Shown: positions 8,408 to 18,194, numbered from the stretch's first letter. The stretch: 64,000 nt of DNA from Nocardiopsis metallicus (GCF_014201115.1 NZ_JACHDO010000001.1:434001-498000), one strand, 5' to 3'. The notes: generated by a model not told the origin, from the letters alone. Made by a program: numbers and translations.

Positions 8408-8484
8408 GACCTCGAGCCGAGGCCGGGCCGGGCGGACCGTGCCCCGTGGCGGGGCGCGGGCACTAGCTGATTGAGGGAACGCAG

Positions 8485-9282
8485 TTGACTGACAGGAGCG
8501 GCACGTCCGCGACCACCGCGAGCGGCTTCGGGACGAGCGGTTCGACCGGTCCCGCGCGGGCGGCCAACGCCGCCCGGACCGCCGTGGTCTGGGACGCGCT
8601 CTCACAGCTGTTGTCCCGTCTCTCCGAGGGTGAGCCCCTGGAAATCGTCGACGCGGGCGGCGGCACCGGTGGCGCCGCCGTCCCGCTCGCCGAGCTCGGT
8701 CACCGTGTGACCGTCGTCGAGCCCAGCCCGGACTCCCTGGCCGCCCTGGAGCGCCGTGCCGCGGAGAGCGGTGTCACGGTGCGCGGCGTCCAGGGGGAGA
8801 CCCAGGACCTGGCCTCGCTCTTCCCGGCCGACAGCGCCGACCTCGTGCTGGTGCACAACGTGCTCGAGTACGTCGACGAACCCGCCGTGGCGCTGGCCGA
8901 CGTCGCCGGTATCACCCGGCCCGGCGGCGCGGTCAGCCTGCTGGTGACCAACGCCGTCGCCGGTGCCCTGCACCGTGCCCTGGCCGGGCACATCACCGAT
9001 GCCCAGCACCTGCTCTCGGACGCGGACGGCCGCTGGGGCGGGGCCGACCCCATGCCCCGCCGGTTCACCCGCCAGCAGCTCCTCGAACTCATCGGCCACT
9101 CCGGCCTGACCGGGGAGAGCGTGCGCGGAGTGCGCGTTTTCGCCGACGTCCTGCCCGGGCACGCCTGGGAGGGCGACGCCCAGGCCGGGCAGCACCTGGT
9201 GGACCTGGAGCGGGCCGCCGCCGACCACCCCGAGCTGATCGGCATCGCCACCCAGCTGCACGCCATCGCGCTCAAGCGCTGA
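8485..9282 (+). CDS. SAM-dependent methyltransferase, class I
   Basis: 265 aa from a TTG at 8485 preceded by GAGGG (8473-8477). The SAM-binding motif I is VDAGGGTGGAAVPLAELG (about 51-68), followed by the acidic VTVVEPSPDSL and motif II-like ADLVLVHNVLEYVDEP. The N-terminal 35 residues are Ser/Thr/Ala-rich and probably disordered. The substrate is unknown; the fold is like the UbiE/SmtA group. Followed on the opposite strand by prs. Confidence 0.85.
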   Translation: MTDRSGTSATTASGFGTSGSTGPARAANAARTAVVWDALSQLLSRLSEGEPLEIVDAGGGTGGAAVPLAELGHRVTVVEPSPDSLAALERRAAESGVTVRGVQGETQDLASLFPADSADLVLVHNVLEYVDEPAVALADVAGITRPGGAVSLLVTNAVAGALHRALAGHITDAQHLLSDADGRWGGADPMPRRFTRQQLLELIGHSGLTGESVRGVRVFADVLPGHAWEGDAQAGQHLVDLERAAADHPELIGIATQLHAIALKR

Positions 9283-9325
9283 CGGGGTTCCGCGGGGGCT
9301 CTCCGTTCCCGGTCCGCCCGTCGCT

Positions 9326-10270
9326 CTAGTGGATGTCGAAGAGCGTGCTGACGGACTCCCCGTCGTGGATGCGCCGGATCGCCTCGGCCAACGCGGGCGC
9401 GATCGACAGCACCCGCAGTTTCGGTGAGGTCTGCTCCGGGGCCAGGGGCACCGTGTTCGTGCACACGATCTCGGCCACGTCGTCCATCGCGGTGAGCCGG
9501 TCCAGCGCCCCGTCACTGAACAGCCCGTGCGTGCAGGCGACGCGGATGGAACGCACCTTCTGCTCGCGCAGCCGCTCGATCAGCCCCACGACGGTGCTCC
9601 CCCGGGCGATCTCGTCGTCCAGGATGATGATGTCTCGGTCGGCGACGTCACCGATCACCGACGTGACGCTCACCCGGTCGTCGCTGAACCGCTGCTTGGC
9701 CCCGGACGCCACCAGAGTGCCCAGCCTGCGGGCGAACGCCGAAGCCTCCTTGACGTTGCCGAAGTCGGGGGAGACCACCACCGTGTTGGACAGGTCCCCG
9801 CCCCGGAAGTGGTCGGCGAGCTCATCGAGGGCGTGCAGGTGGTCCACCGGGACACTGAAGAAACCGTGGACCTGGGGCGAGTGCAGGGTCATGGCCAGGA
9901 CCCGGCTGGCGCCCGCGGTGGCGAGCAGGTCGGCCACCAGCCGCCCTCCGATGGAGATGCGTGGCGCGTCCTTCTTGTCCGAGCGCGCGTAGGCGAAGTG
10001 CGGCATGACCACCGTGGTCCGCGCGGCGGAGGCGCCCCGGGCCGCGTCCAGCATCAGGAGCAGCTCGACGAGGTTCTCCTGCACCGGTGGGACCAGCGGC
10101 TGGATGATGAAGACGTCGCGTTCGCGGCAGTTGGCCTGGAGCTGTACTTCCAGGCAGTCGTTGGCGAACCGGGAGACCCGGGTGGGGGAGAGCGGTTTGC
10201 CGAGGTCCGCGCAGATCTCCTCCGCGATTTCGGTGTGTGCGCTGCCGGAGAAGATGACGATGTCTCGCAT
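9326..10270 (-). CDS. Ribose-phosphate diphosphokinase family protein (divergent Prs)
   Basis: 314 aa, the length of PRPP synthase (ribose 5-phosphate + ATP to PRPP + AMP). Overall alignment to Prs is plain: FSGSAHTEIAEEICADLG, SRFANDCLEVQLQANCRERDVFIIQP, ARSDKKDAPRISIGGRLVADLL. Several canonical sites are changed: the metal/ATP segment usually like DLHA-x-QIQGFF reads TLHSPQVHGFF, and the PRPP loop usually like DDMIDTGGT reads DDEIARGST. It may be a paralogue with altered kinetics or substrate rather than the housekeeping enzyme. Divergent from dinB. Confidence 0.8.
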   Translation of the reverse strand: MRDIVIFSGSAHTEIAEEICADLGKPLSPTRVSRFANDCLEVQLQANCRERDVFIIQPLVPPVQENLVELLLMLDAARGASAARTTVVMPHFAYARSDKKDAPRISIGGRLVADLLATAGASRVLAMTLHSPQVHGFFSVPVDHLHALDELADHFRGGDLSNTVVVSPDFGNVKEASAFARRLGTLVASGAKQRFSDDRVSVTSVIGDVADRDIIILDDEIARGSTVVGLIERLREQKVRSIRVACTHGLFSDGALDRLTAMDDVAEIVCTNTVPLAPEQTSPKLRVLSIAPALAEAIRRIHDGESVSTLFDIH

Positions 10271-10458
10271 GGGATCCCTGGGATAGGAGCGGGCGGTGCG
10301 GCCGAGAGCAGACTACTGGTGCGGACCTCGCGCGCCCGGGTGCCCCGCACACCCCGCCTACCCGGGGCCCGTGCGCCTCGTGCGTCCCGGCCCAGCCCTG
10401 CTTCTGGAGGGCGCCGGGGCGGACGGTGCCCCGGGGCGGGGCGGCCCCGGTCAGGGCA

Positions 10459-10464
10459 TAACCT
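10459..10464 (+). promoter_or_regulatory. -10 element (TAACCT), leaderless dinB transcript
   Basis: TAACCT ends 6 nt before the ATG at 10471 with no ribosome-binding site between. No LexA-type palindrome was recognised around it. Confidence 0.45.
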
Positions 10465-10470
10465 GGGCCT

Positions 10471-11757
10471 ATGAGCCGACGTCAACTGGAACGCGGTGCC
10501 GCTCTACGGGGTGTGGTCACCTCCGACGGCATCGCTCCGCTGGACGCCGACTTCCCTCCGGACGGCTCCGGTCCGGACGAGGACTGCCACATCCTGCACC
10601 TGGACATGGACGCGTTCTTCGCGAGCGTGGAGCAGCTGCGCCACCCCGAGGCGCGCGGCCGCCCCGTGATCGTGGGCGGTACCGGTCCGCGCAGTGTGGT
10701 CTCCTCCGCCGACTACATCGCCCGCCGCCACGGCGTGCACTCGGCGATGCCCATGGCCCAGGCGGTGCGGCTGTGCCCGGACGCCCTGGTCTACCCGCCG
10801 GACGGGGCCGCCTACCGGCAGGCCTCCGAGGCCGTCATGGACATCCTGCGCTCGGTCACACCCGCCGTGCAGCCGTTGTCCCTGGACGAGGCCTTCCTGG
10901 ACGTCTCCGGCGCCCGTCGGCGCCTGGGCGGTCCCGTGCGCATCGCCGCGATGATCCGCGAACGCGTCCGCCGGGAGCAGCGGCTCACCTGCTCCGTCGG
11001 GGTAGCCGCCACCCGTTTCGTGGCCAAGCTCGGCTCCACCCACTGCAAGCCCGACGGGCTGCTGCTGGTCCCCACCACCACCGTGCACGGCTTTCTGGAC
11101 CCCCTGCCCATCGGGGCGCTGCCCGGGGTCGGGGACAAGACCGAACGCACACTCGTCCGGCTGGGCCTGCGCACCGTCGGCGCCCTGGCCCGGACCGACC
11201 CCGAACTCCTGCGCATGGAACTGGGCGAGAAGGCCGGTACCCGCCTGGCCGCGCTGGCCCGGGGCGAGGACCCCAGCCCGGTCGTCGCCGAGACCCCGGA
11301 CAAGAGCGTGGGCGCGGAGGAGACCTTCTCCGTGGACGTGGATGACCCGGCCTTGGTCGACCGCGAGCTGCTGCGCCTGTCCGAGAAGGTCGCGCACCGG
11401 CTGCGCGCCTCGGGGCAGGTGGGGCGCACGGTGAGCGTGAAACTGCGCAGGGCCGACTTCTCCACGATCACCAGGGCGAAGACCCTCTCCGAGACCACGG
11501 ACGTGGGGCGCGAGATCAGCGCTGTGGCGCGCGCGCTCTACGCGGCGTCGGGGCTGAGGGGTACTCCGCTGCGTCTGGTGGGGGTTCGTGTGGAAGGTGT
11601 CGCCCCGGTGGAACTTTCACACCGCCAGTTGGCGTTGGGGGAGGAGGACACAGGTTGGCGGGACGTTGAACGGGTTATGGACCGGGTGAAGGCCCGTTTC
11701 GGTCCGGGCGCGATACAGTCGGCCGTATTGGCCAAGAGTGACGAAAACGACGTATGA
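10471..11757 (+). CDS. dinB: DNA polymerase IV (Y-family)
   Basis: 428 aa. Error-prone translesion polymerase. Catalytic carboxylates are in LHLDMDAFFASVEQL (about 43-57) and PLSLDEAFLDVSG (about 133-145). The steric-gate region and RFVAKLGSTHCKPDG follow, then HhH motifs around LPIGALPGVGDKTERTL and a little-finger domain from about 280. The C-terminus is not followed by an obvious QLxLF-type beta-clamp motif; the last residues are LAKSDENDV. Faces away from the prs-like gene. Confidence 0.95.
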   Translation: MSRRQLERGAALRGVVTSDGIAPLDADFPPDGSGPDEDCHILHLDMDAFFASVEQLRHPEARGRPVIVGGTGPRSVVSSADYIARRHGVHSAMPMAQAVRLCPDALVYPPDGAAYRQASEAVMDILRSVTPAVQPLSLDEAFLDVSGARRRLGGPVRIAAMIRERVRREQRLTCSVGVAATRFVAKLGSTHCKPDGLLLVPTTTVHGFLDPLPIGALPGVGDKTERTLVRLGLRTVGALARTDPELLRMELGEKAGTRLAALARGEDPSPVVAETPDKSVGAEETFSVDVDDPALVDRELLRLSEKVAHRLRASGQVGRTVSVKLRRADFSTITRAKTLSETTDVGREISAVARALYAASGLRGTPLRLVGVRVEGVAPVELSHRQLALGEEDTGWRDVERVMDRVKARFGPGAIQSAVLAKSDENDV

Positions 11758-11902
11758 TGCGGCAACTTCCGGGGACCTCTGAGCGTTCTCATGGGTAGAA
11801 CCGGAGTAAGGGTAAGAAGAGAGGCATGGAAGCCGGTGTTTCCGATACAGGGCGAGGGTATCGTGGCCGTAGTGGGTCAGGTACACACGCAGCTTTTCTT
11901 TC

Positions 11903-11917
11903 CACTAGGCGCTAGTG
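11903..11917. promoter_or_regulatory. Inverted repeat upstream of DUF3040 gene
   Basis: CACTAG-GCG-CTAGTG, a perfect 6-bp dyad with a 3-bp centre, about 85 bp before the next start codon in an AT-richer patch. A possible repressor site; no other evidence. Confidence 0.3.
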
Positions 11918-12001
11918 CACCGTATTCTGGGCATACCACTGACCAAGAGACTGTTTTTCAGTACCCGTCACCCCAACCGGGGACTGCCGTAGGGAGGCGC
12001 C

Positions 12002-12421
12002 GTGCCGCTCTCTGAACACGAGCAGCGCATGCTCGACCAGATCGAGCGGGCGCTGTATGCCGAGGACCCGAAGTTCGCGAACACTGTTCGGCAGACGAAC
12101 CCCGGAGTCCATTACAAGCGCTGGATCATCAAGGCCGTCATCGGCTTCGTGCTCGGCATGGGGTTGCTGCTCCTGGGGCTGCTGTTGGGAGGCCCGGACG
12201 CGTCGCTGGCACTTCCGGTCACCATCAGCGTCCTCGGCTTCATCTTCATGCTGGCCTCCTTCCTCATGGGGGCGAACGCCTGGCGTAAGGCCACCGGCGG
12301 CGCGGAGGCGATGCTCGCGGAGGCCGAGAACGAGCCCAAGAAGCGCAAGGGCGACAAGCGTCCGGGAATGATGAACCGCTTCGAGGAGCGGTGGCGTCGC
12401 CGCCAGCAGGGTGAGGAGTAG
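12002..12421 (+). CDS. DUF3040 domain membrane protein
   Basis: 139 aa from the GTG at 12002; GGGAGG at 11992-11997 precedes it. The N-terminal LSEHEQRMLDQIERALYAEDPKFA is the DUF3040 hallmark, found near division and wall genes in actinobacteria. Two hydrophobic helices (about 42-62 and 68-90) and a Lys/Arg-rich C-terminal tail (about 110-139) follow. Role unknown. It is followed by a strong hairpin, so it looks monocistronic. Confidence 0.9.
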   Translation: MPLSEHEQRMLDQIERALYAEDPKFANTVRQTNPGVHYKRWIIKAVIGFVLGMGLLLLGLLLGGPDASLALPVTISVLGFIFMLASFLMGANAWRKATGGAEAMLAEAENEPKKRKGDKRPGMMNRFEERWRRRQQGEE

Positions 12422-12489
12422 TCACTCACCCGGGGCGGACACCGGTCCGCCCTCGCGACGGATGCCCTGAGCGCCCGCGTTTTCCATGA

Positions 12490-12530
12490 CGGTGGGACCC
12501 GAGCACGATCATCGTGTGCGGGACCCACCG
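12490..12530 (+). terminator. Long hairpin terminator after DUF3040 gene
   Basis: CGGTGGGACCCG (12490-12501) pairs with CGGGACCCACCG (12519-12530) with one mismatch, and inner bases GCACGA/TCGTGT extend the stem. TTTCTC follows. A convincing factor-independent terminator. Confidence 0.75.
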
Positions 12531-12908
12531 TTTCTCATGCCTGGACCCTGGGCCGGCCCCGTCCCGACCGGAACGACCACGCCCGGAGTCTCGGCCACAG
12601 AACGCCCGCGCCCGAACGCACCCACCCGGGCCCGGCTGCCTCTCGTGCGCGTCACGCCCGCCTCCGGTACCCGTGCGTCCTGGAGGCACACCCACCTGCC
12701 TCTCGGGGGTCGCGCCTCCACCGGCCGCAGTCCACCGGCGCGGCCCCGGGAGGTCTGGGGGACCACGGGTCACTTCCTGGTCCGGGTGCGTTCCGGGTCT
12801 CCCGCGCCCCTGCCTTGGGGCAACCCGGTCCCTCCCGGGGGGACCCGGACTCCCCTGGGGCCGAGGGGAGTCCGGAACTTCGTAGGACCCAGGGGTGCCA
12901 CCAGGCCC
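12531..12908. other. 378-bp convergent intergenic region, no gene seen
   Basis: Very GC-rich spacer between two convergent genes. It has many short CCGGG and CCCGGG motifs but no supported reading frame. Confidence 0.5.
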
Positions 12909-15257
12909 TCAGGAAGTGGCGGGGACGGCTTCCGCAGCAGTTCTGGGGCGCTGCCAGGGGGCCAGGGAGCGCGGGAGCAGGAGGGCGCGCCACCGGTCGC
13001 TGCCGGAGGCGCTGGCGGACAGGCCCGTCGTGGCCGTGGCCAGGTCGGCGGCCAACTGGGTACCGGTCTGCGGGTCCGGGGCGTAGCGGGCGGCCTCCTC
13101 GGCTCGGGCCAGGCGCCAGATGGCGGCGTGGGCCTCGCCCGGGATGACGCTTCCGTCCTCGCGGATGGCGCACAGGCGGGCGGCGGTCGCCCGGGGGCTC
13201 TCCGTGAGCACCCAGTCCAAGCCCAGGTCCAGGCAGGTGTCGCGTAGTTCCCGCCACGCGGTGTGGGCTCCGGCGACCCCGGCCGAGGCCAGGGTGGCCC
13301 GGCGGGACCCGCGGATCAGGGCCCGGGTCAGGGCCGGTGCGGCCAACAGCAGCAGGGCGGCGACCACGCCGACGGCGGCGGGCCACCAGGACGCCGCGTC
13401 CGAGCCCGTGTTCCCGTCGGCGGTGCCGCCGACCTCCTCGGCGGGCTCGTCCTCGGGGGACTCGCCGGCCTCCGGGGAGGCGCTGGGCTCCTCGGTCGGG
13501 GACTCGCTCGGCTCGGGACTGCTGGCGTTCGTGGGCTCTGGTTCGGGGACGGGCTCGGGGTCGGCGTCGGCCCCGGAGGTGTAGTCGGGGACCGTGGCCG
13601 ACCCCTGCCCCTGCGAGGAGGCCGGTGTGGGCTCGAAACGCACCCAGCCCGAACCCTCGAAGTACAGCTCGGGCCAGGCGTGCGCGTCGCTCACCGCCAC
13701 GGACCAACGGCCGTCGCCCACCTGTTGGCCCGCGGTGTAGCCCACCGCGACCCGGGCCGGGATGTCGGCCTGGCGGGCCATGAGCGCCATCGCCCCGGCG
13801 AACTGCTCGCAGTAGCCGATCCGGTCGTCCAGGAGGAAGTGCGACAGGGGGTCGGCGTCGCCGGGCGTGGCGGGCGGGCTCAGGTCGTAGGTGAAGGCGC
13901 CGCCGGTGAAGAAGTCCTGGAGGGCGGTGGCGCGCGCGTAGGGGGAGTCGGCGTTCGCGGTCAGGGAATCGGTGAGCTCCTGTACGCGGTCGTCGATGTT
14001 GTTGGGCAGCCTGAGGTAGTCGTTGGGCAGTGAGCGCGGTGGTCCTGCGTCGGCCAGGTCCTGGGCGTCGGGCTGGTTCTCGGCGGACTCCACCACGAAG
14101 TTGAAGCCGGTCGACGGGGTGTCGGTGGTGAACACCATCAGGGTGTCGGGGTCCACGTACCAGTCGCCGGAGACCTCCACCGTGCGCGCCGGGTAGGGCA
14201 GCGGAAGGAACTCCATCCGGGGGGCGCCGGAGTCCAGGGACACCCGGGTGGTGACCGAGGTGTCGGACTCCTCCGCCCAGCCCGGGGGCAGGGGAAGGTC
14301 GCCGCTGACCCTGGCGTCGCGGTCGGTGTGCACCGGGGACATCGTCCAGTTCTCGCCGTCGAACTCGTCCAGGACGAAGGTGCGCAGGTACTCGGGGTCC
14401 TCGGAGTCGGTGCGGTAGGTCAGCACCGTGCGGTCGGAGGAGGAGGCCAGGTCGCGGCGGAGCGAGACCAGCGGGTGCGTGGTGGTCACGCTGTTGTTCG
14501 AGGCGAACTGGTTGCCGTCGGCCATCGTGTAGAAGGCGTCGGTGCGCAGGGAGGGCATCATCAGGGGCAGCGAGAGGGCCAGCAGGATCGCGGTGGCAGC
14601 GGCGGCGACCACGGTGCCCACCTGGACGGCGCCCGCGCTGAAGCGGCCGACGGGGTCGTGCCCGCCCGGGACCGGGACCCCCCACTCACGTCCCCGAACC
14701 CACATGTCCGTGGCGAGCAGGGCGAGGAAGCCCGCGGCGCAGACAGCGGCCTGGACCCAGGTCAGACCGCCGCCGTCCACGGCCAGCGGTACCAGCATCA
14801 GCGCCAGCAGCAGGCCGCCGACCATCCCCGGGCAGCGGGCGGTCACCGCCAGGAAGTCCGCGGTGAGCGCGAACACCACGAAGGTGAGCGCGATGATCAT
14901 CCGCAGCCCGTTGGTGGCGGCCACCGGGGGAGCGCTGGTGTTGATGCTGTGCACGCCCTGCTCGAACAGCGCCCAGGTCTGCTCGAAGGTCGCCGCGGTC
15001 GGCACGACGCCGAGGAAACCGGTGCCCGGGGCGAGGATCGGGGTGAACAGCAGCGCCGCGACGATCAGCTGGAGGAAGGGTACCGGGAACGCGTTGCGGT
15101 CGGTCAGGCGGTACAGCGCGGAGACCACGGCCACCGCGACGACGAGGACGGCGGCCGGGCCCCACCAGTCGCCGCGGATCAGCCCGCCCAGGAGCGGCAG
15201 CGCCGCCAGCATCGAGACCATGACGGCCAGCGGCATCAGTGCTCTGGTCACTCTCAA
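12909..15257 (-). CDS. Transglutaminase-like membrane protein with DUF4129 (TgpA-like)
   Basis: 782 aa. N-terminal region with about six TM helices (to about 230), an exported domain with a transglutaminase core whose triad segments are RIGYCEQFAGAM (Cys), VSDAHAWPELYF (His) and RFEPTP (Asp partner region), a Glu/Pro/Ser-rich linker, another TM helix, and a C-terminal DUF4129 segment (AWRELRDTCLDLGL ... ARYAP). I choose the TTG at 15257, which overlaps the DUF58 stop (TTGA) and follows GGGAGGGG at good spacing; GTG 15251 is the alternative. Last gene of the moxR-DUF58-transglutaminase operon, a common conserved trio. Confidence 0.9.
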   Translation of the reverse strand: MRVTRALMPLAVMVSMLAALPLLGGLIRGDWWGPAAVLVVAVAVVSALYRLTDRNAFPVPFLQLIVAALLFTPILAPGTGFLGVVPTAATFEQTWALFEQGVHSINTSAPPVAATNGLRMIIALTFVVFALTADFLAVTARCPGMVGGLLLALMLVPLAVDGGGLTWVQAAVCAAGFLALLATDMWVRGREWGVPVPGGHDPVGRFSAGAVQVGTVVAAAATAILLALSLPLMMPSLRTDAFYTMADGNQFASNNSVTTTHPLVSLRRDLASSSDRTVLTYRTDSEDPEYLRTFVLDEFDGENWTMSPVHTDRDARVSGDLPLPPGWAEESDTSVTTRVSLDSGAPRMEFLPLPYPARTVEVSGDWYVDPDTLMVFTTDTPSTGFNFVVESAENQPDAQDLADAGPPRSLPNDYLRLPNNIDDRVQELTDSLTANADSPYARATALQDFFTGGAFTYDLSPPATPGDADPLSHFLLDDRIGYCEQFAGAMALMARQADIPARVAVGYTAGQQVGDGRWSVAVSDAHAWPELYFEGSGWVRFEPTPASSQGQGSATVPDYTSGADADPEPVPEPEPTNASSPEPSESPTEEPSASPEAGESPEDEPAEEVGGTADGNTGSDAASWWPAAVGVVAALLLLAAPALTRALIRGSRRATLASAGVAGAHTAWRELRDTCLDLGLDWVLTESPRATAARLCAIREDGSVIPGEAHAAIWRLARAEEAARYAPDPQTGTQLAADLATATTGLSASASGSDRWRALLLPRSLAPWQRPRTAAEAVPATS

Positions 15258-16567
15258 CGGGACCCCTCCCGGGGGACGTGGGGGGCCGCCGGGGTCAGGG
15301 GGACCTCCCCGGCGCGGGGGTTGGCAGCGGGCGGGAAACCGGAGCGGCCGGGAGGCCCGGACGAGCCGGGGGAGATCGCCTGCTGCCACAGGGCGGGCAG
15401 TTCGGTCGGGTCGGCGACGGGGAGTACCCGCCAGCCGTTGGCGGAGAGCAGTTCGGCGATGCGCCGGGTGTCTTCGGAGGTGTTCCAGGCGGCCCGCGCG
15501 CACAGCACCGCCACGTGCAGTCCGGAGCCCCGCACCCGGGAGAGCGCCGAGGCGTCCTCCGGGGAGAGCGCGCCCAGGACCGCCACCACCAGGCTGGCTG
15601 AGGAGCCGCGGGCCCCTTCCAGGGTGCTGATCCCGCCGTAGAGGCTGTCCGCCTCGGAGGCCTCCACGGTGGCGAGCCCGTCCAGGACGCCGGACGCGTG
15701 CTCGGTGAACAGCTGGCCCCGCTCGGTGTGCAGGCGTAGTTCGTGCCCGCTGTCCAGGAGGTTCACCGCGACGGAGGCGGCCACGCTCACCGCGGTCTCC
15801 AGGGAACTCCAGGGGCCCTCGCCGGTGTGCGCCGCGTCCCGGGTGTCCAGGAGCAGGGTGCTGTGCTCCCGCCAGTGCTGTTCGTCCCGGCGCACCATGA
15901 GCTCGCCGTGCTTGGCGGTAGAGCGCCAGTGCACCCGGCGCATCTCGTCGCCGTAGCGGTACTCGCGCGGGATGGGGTCCTGCTCACCGGCGCCGGTCAC
16001 CGAACGGCGCGGTGAGTTCTCACCCTGGGAGCCGTCGGAGGCGCCGAGGACGGCGAGCGGGACCACGGGCGGGGTCACGAGCAGGGCGGTGGGCCCGCCG
16101 ACCTCACGGGTCACCCGGACACAGCCCAGCGGGTCCACCACGCTCACCCGGAGCGGACCGACGGGGTAGCGGCCGCGGACCGCCGGACGGACCAGGTAGG
16201 TGACGTCGCGGACCGCGCGCGGGGCCAGGTGGCCCACTGTGTACCGGGGTTCGTAACCCAGACGCACCGGCAGGGTGTCCTCGATCCGTACCCAGCTCAC
16301 CGGCCAGGTGGGGGAGGAGTTGCCGACCCGGACCAGGACCCGGGTGTCCGTCCCGGCCGGGACGCGCGGCGGGTGCAGCGCCCGGCTGTGCACCACCCGG
16401 TCGGTCGCCCCGAGGATGGTCAGCGCGGAGACCGGTGGCACCAGGAGCAGGAAGAGGCCCACCCCCACCAGCTCCCGCTGGCCGATGACGAAACCGCACA
16501 CGAGCGCGACCACGCCGGAGAACAGCATCAGTCCACCGCGGGCGGTGAGGGTTCGGTGCGGGCGCAT
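15254..16567 (-). CDS. DUF58 domain-containing protein
   Basis: 437 aa. Two N-terminal hydrophobic segments (about 13-60), then the DUF58 core with IPREYRYGDEMRRVHWRSTA and GELMVRRDEQ, and a vWA-like C-terminal half (STLLLDTRDAAH). DUF58 proteins work with MoxR AAA+ ATPases in assembling or activating cell-envelope complexes; the exact role here is unknown. It lies between moxR and the transglutaminase gene on the same strand. Confidence 0.92.
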   Translation of the reverse strand: MRPHRTLTARGGLMLFSGVVALVCGFVIGQRELVGVGLFLLLVPPVSALTILGATDRVVHSRALHPPRVPAGTDTRVLVRVGNSSPTWPVSWVRIEDTLPVRLGYEPRYTVGHLAPRAVRDVTYLVRPAVRGRYPVGPLRVSVVDPLGCVRVTREVGGPTALLVTPPVVPLAVLGASDGSQGENSPRRSVTGAGEQDPIPREYRYGDEMRRVHWRSTAKHGELMVRRDEQHWREHSTLLLDTRDAAHTGEGPWSSLETAVSVAASVAVNLLDSGHELRLHTERGQLFTEHASGVLDGLATVEASEADSLYGGISTLEGARGSSASLVVAVLGALSPEDASALSRVRGSGLHVAVLCARAAWNTSEDTRRIAELLSANGWRVLPVADPTELPALWQQAISPGSSGPPGRSGFPPAANPRAGEVPLTPAAPHVPREGSR

Positions 16568-16800
16568 GGTGCGTCTCTCGGGTTCGAGGGGCTCGGTTCT
16601 GCCGGTGCGGGCCGGACGGGCTGCTCGGCGGGTTCCACGGGGAGCGGGGACGGGACCCGGGCCGGGCCCGCTTACCCGGACCGGGTCCGTACCCGTGGTG
16701 ACGGGATGTCCGCCCGGTCAGTTTCCTGGAACCGGTCGCCGTTGCCCGACCCGGTCAGGTCGGTGCAACCGGGACCGGGACCCGCCCGGGGAGATCAGCG
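16568..16800 (-). other. 233-bp gap between moxR and DUF58 gene, motif-rich
   Basis: Contains many reiterated ACCCGG/CCGGGT blocks that could fold in RNA. No supported gene. The gap is unusual because the trio is normally tightly packed; it may hold an internal promoter or processing site. Confidence 0.4.
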
Positions 16801-17793
16801 TCAGCGGGGCCCGGGGACCGGCAGGCGGGCGACCAGCTTGGCCACGATCTGCTCGGCGCTGAGCCGTTCCATCTGCGCCTCGGGGCCGGGCAGCAGCCGG
16901 TGGGCCAGGACCGGGACGGCCAGGGCCTGCACGTCGTCGGGGACGACGTAGTGGCGCCCCTCCAGAGCCGCGTGGGCCCGGGCCGCGCGCACCAGGTGCA
17001 GGGTGGCGCGGGGTGAGGCGCCCAGCTTGAGTTCGGGTGCGGTCCGGGTGGAGTTGACCAGGTCCACGACGTAGCGGCGCATCCCCGGCGCCACGTGCAC
17101 GTTGTGGACGCGATCCACCAGGGAGCGGATCTCGGCCGCGTTGGTGACCGGGGCCAGCTGCTCCAGCGGGGAGCGGGAGCTGTGGCTGTCGATCATGTCC
17201 AGCTCGGCCTGGGGCGAGGGGTAACCGACGGAGACGCGGGCCATGAACCGGTCCCGCTGCGCCTCGGGCAGGGCGTAGGTGCCCTCCATGTCGGCCGGGT
17301 TCTGGGTCGCCACGACCATGAACGGCCGCTCCAGGGCCCGGGTCTGCCCGTCGACGCTGACCTGTCGTTCCTCCATGCATTCCAGGAGGGCTGACTGCGT
17401 CTTGGGCGAGGCCCGGTTGATCTCGTCGCCGAGCACGATGTTGGCGAACACCGGGCCCGGGTTGAACTCGAACTCGTTGCGGTCCTGGTGGTAGACGCTG
17501 ACCCCGGTGATGTCGCTGGGCAGCAGGTCGGGGGTGAACTGCACGCGCTGTACGGAGCAGTCCACGGCCCGGCCCAGGGCCTTGGCCATCATGGTCTTGC
17601 CGACACCGGGAACGTCTTCGACGAGAAGGTGGCCTTCGGCGAGCATGACGGTGAGCGCGATGCGCAGCACCTCGGGTTTGCCCTCGATGACCGTCTCGAT
17701 CGCGCCGCGGACGCGGTCGGCGACGGCGACAACGGCATTGACGTCCCCTCGGACGTCGCCCCCGTGACCGTCGTGCTGTGTGCCGAGTGACAC
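16801..17793 (-). CDS. MoxR-type AAA+ ATPase
   Basis: 330 aa from the GTG at 17793, which has GAGAGGGG upstream. Walker A is EDVPGVGKTMMAKAL (about 48-62), Walker B is NIVLGDEINRA (usually LLADEINRA), sensor 1 is VVATQNPADMEGTYALPEAQ and the C-terminal lid has LGASPRATLHLVRAARAHA. MoxR ATPases act as chaperones for DUF58/vWA partners, encoded next. Divergent from mraZ across 485 bp. Confidence 0.95.
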   Translation of the reverse strand: MSLGTQHDGHGGDVRGDVNAVVAVADRVRGAIETVIEGKPEVLRIALTVMLAEGHLLVEDVPGVGKTMMAKALGRAVDCSVQRVQFTPDLLPSDITGVSVYHQDRNEFEFNPGPVFANIVLGDEINRASPKTQSALLECMEERQVSVDGQTRALERPFMVVATQNPADMEGTYALPEAQRDRFMARVSVGYPSPQAELDMIDSHSSRSPLEQLAPVTNAAEIRSLVDRVHNVHVAPGMRRYVVDLVNSTRTAPELKLGASPRATLHLVRAARAHAALEGRHYVVPDDVQALAVPVLAHRLLPGPEAQMERLSAEQIVAKLVARLPVPGPR

Positions 17794-18194
17794 GAGACCC
17801 CTCTCGCTCAGTATGTCTCGGTGTATCGATCCGAGGCTAGGGCCAATCAGACCGATTGCAAACCAAAGTGCCGGAATCGGCCGCCGAATGAGGAACCCGG
17901 TGGCCAAAGTGGCGAAAGCACTCGAATCGGTCCACCGATCATTGGCCGGAGCGTGCTCCCCGACACCGGGTCGGACGCGGAAAACACGCCCGAAGCCGCT
18001 CCGGGTGGTGGTCGTCACCATGTGACGCCGGCTCGGTCCCGCCGCGGTGCCCGCCCCGGCCCCTGCCCGGTCCCCCTCAGACAGGGTGCGACGCACGCGG
18101 GCGCTGCGCGGCGGTGCTCGCCCACCACCACCGGTCCACCTCTCTGAACTGCTCATTTGTCGATTTCAAGGCCGATGGAGCCGCGTTGAAGCTG
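17794..18194. other. moxR-mraZ divergent intergenic region
   Basis: About 400 bp upstream of the mraZ promoter, no gene. Two partly matching CCAAAGTG...CGAATCGG segments lie between about 17872 and 17930. The moxR promoter must lie at the left end but no clear hexamers were assigned. Confidence 0.4.
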
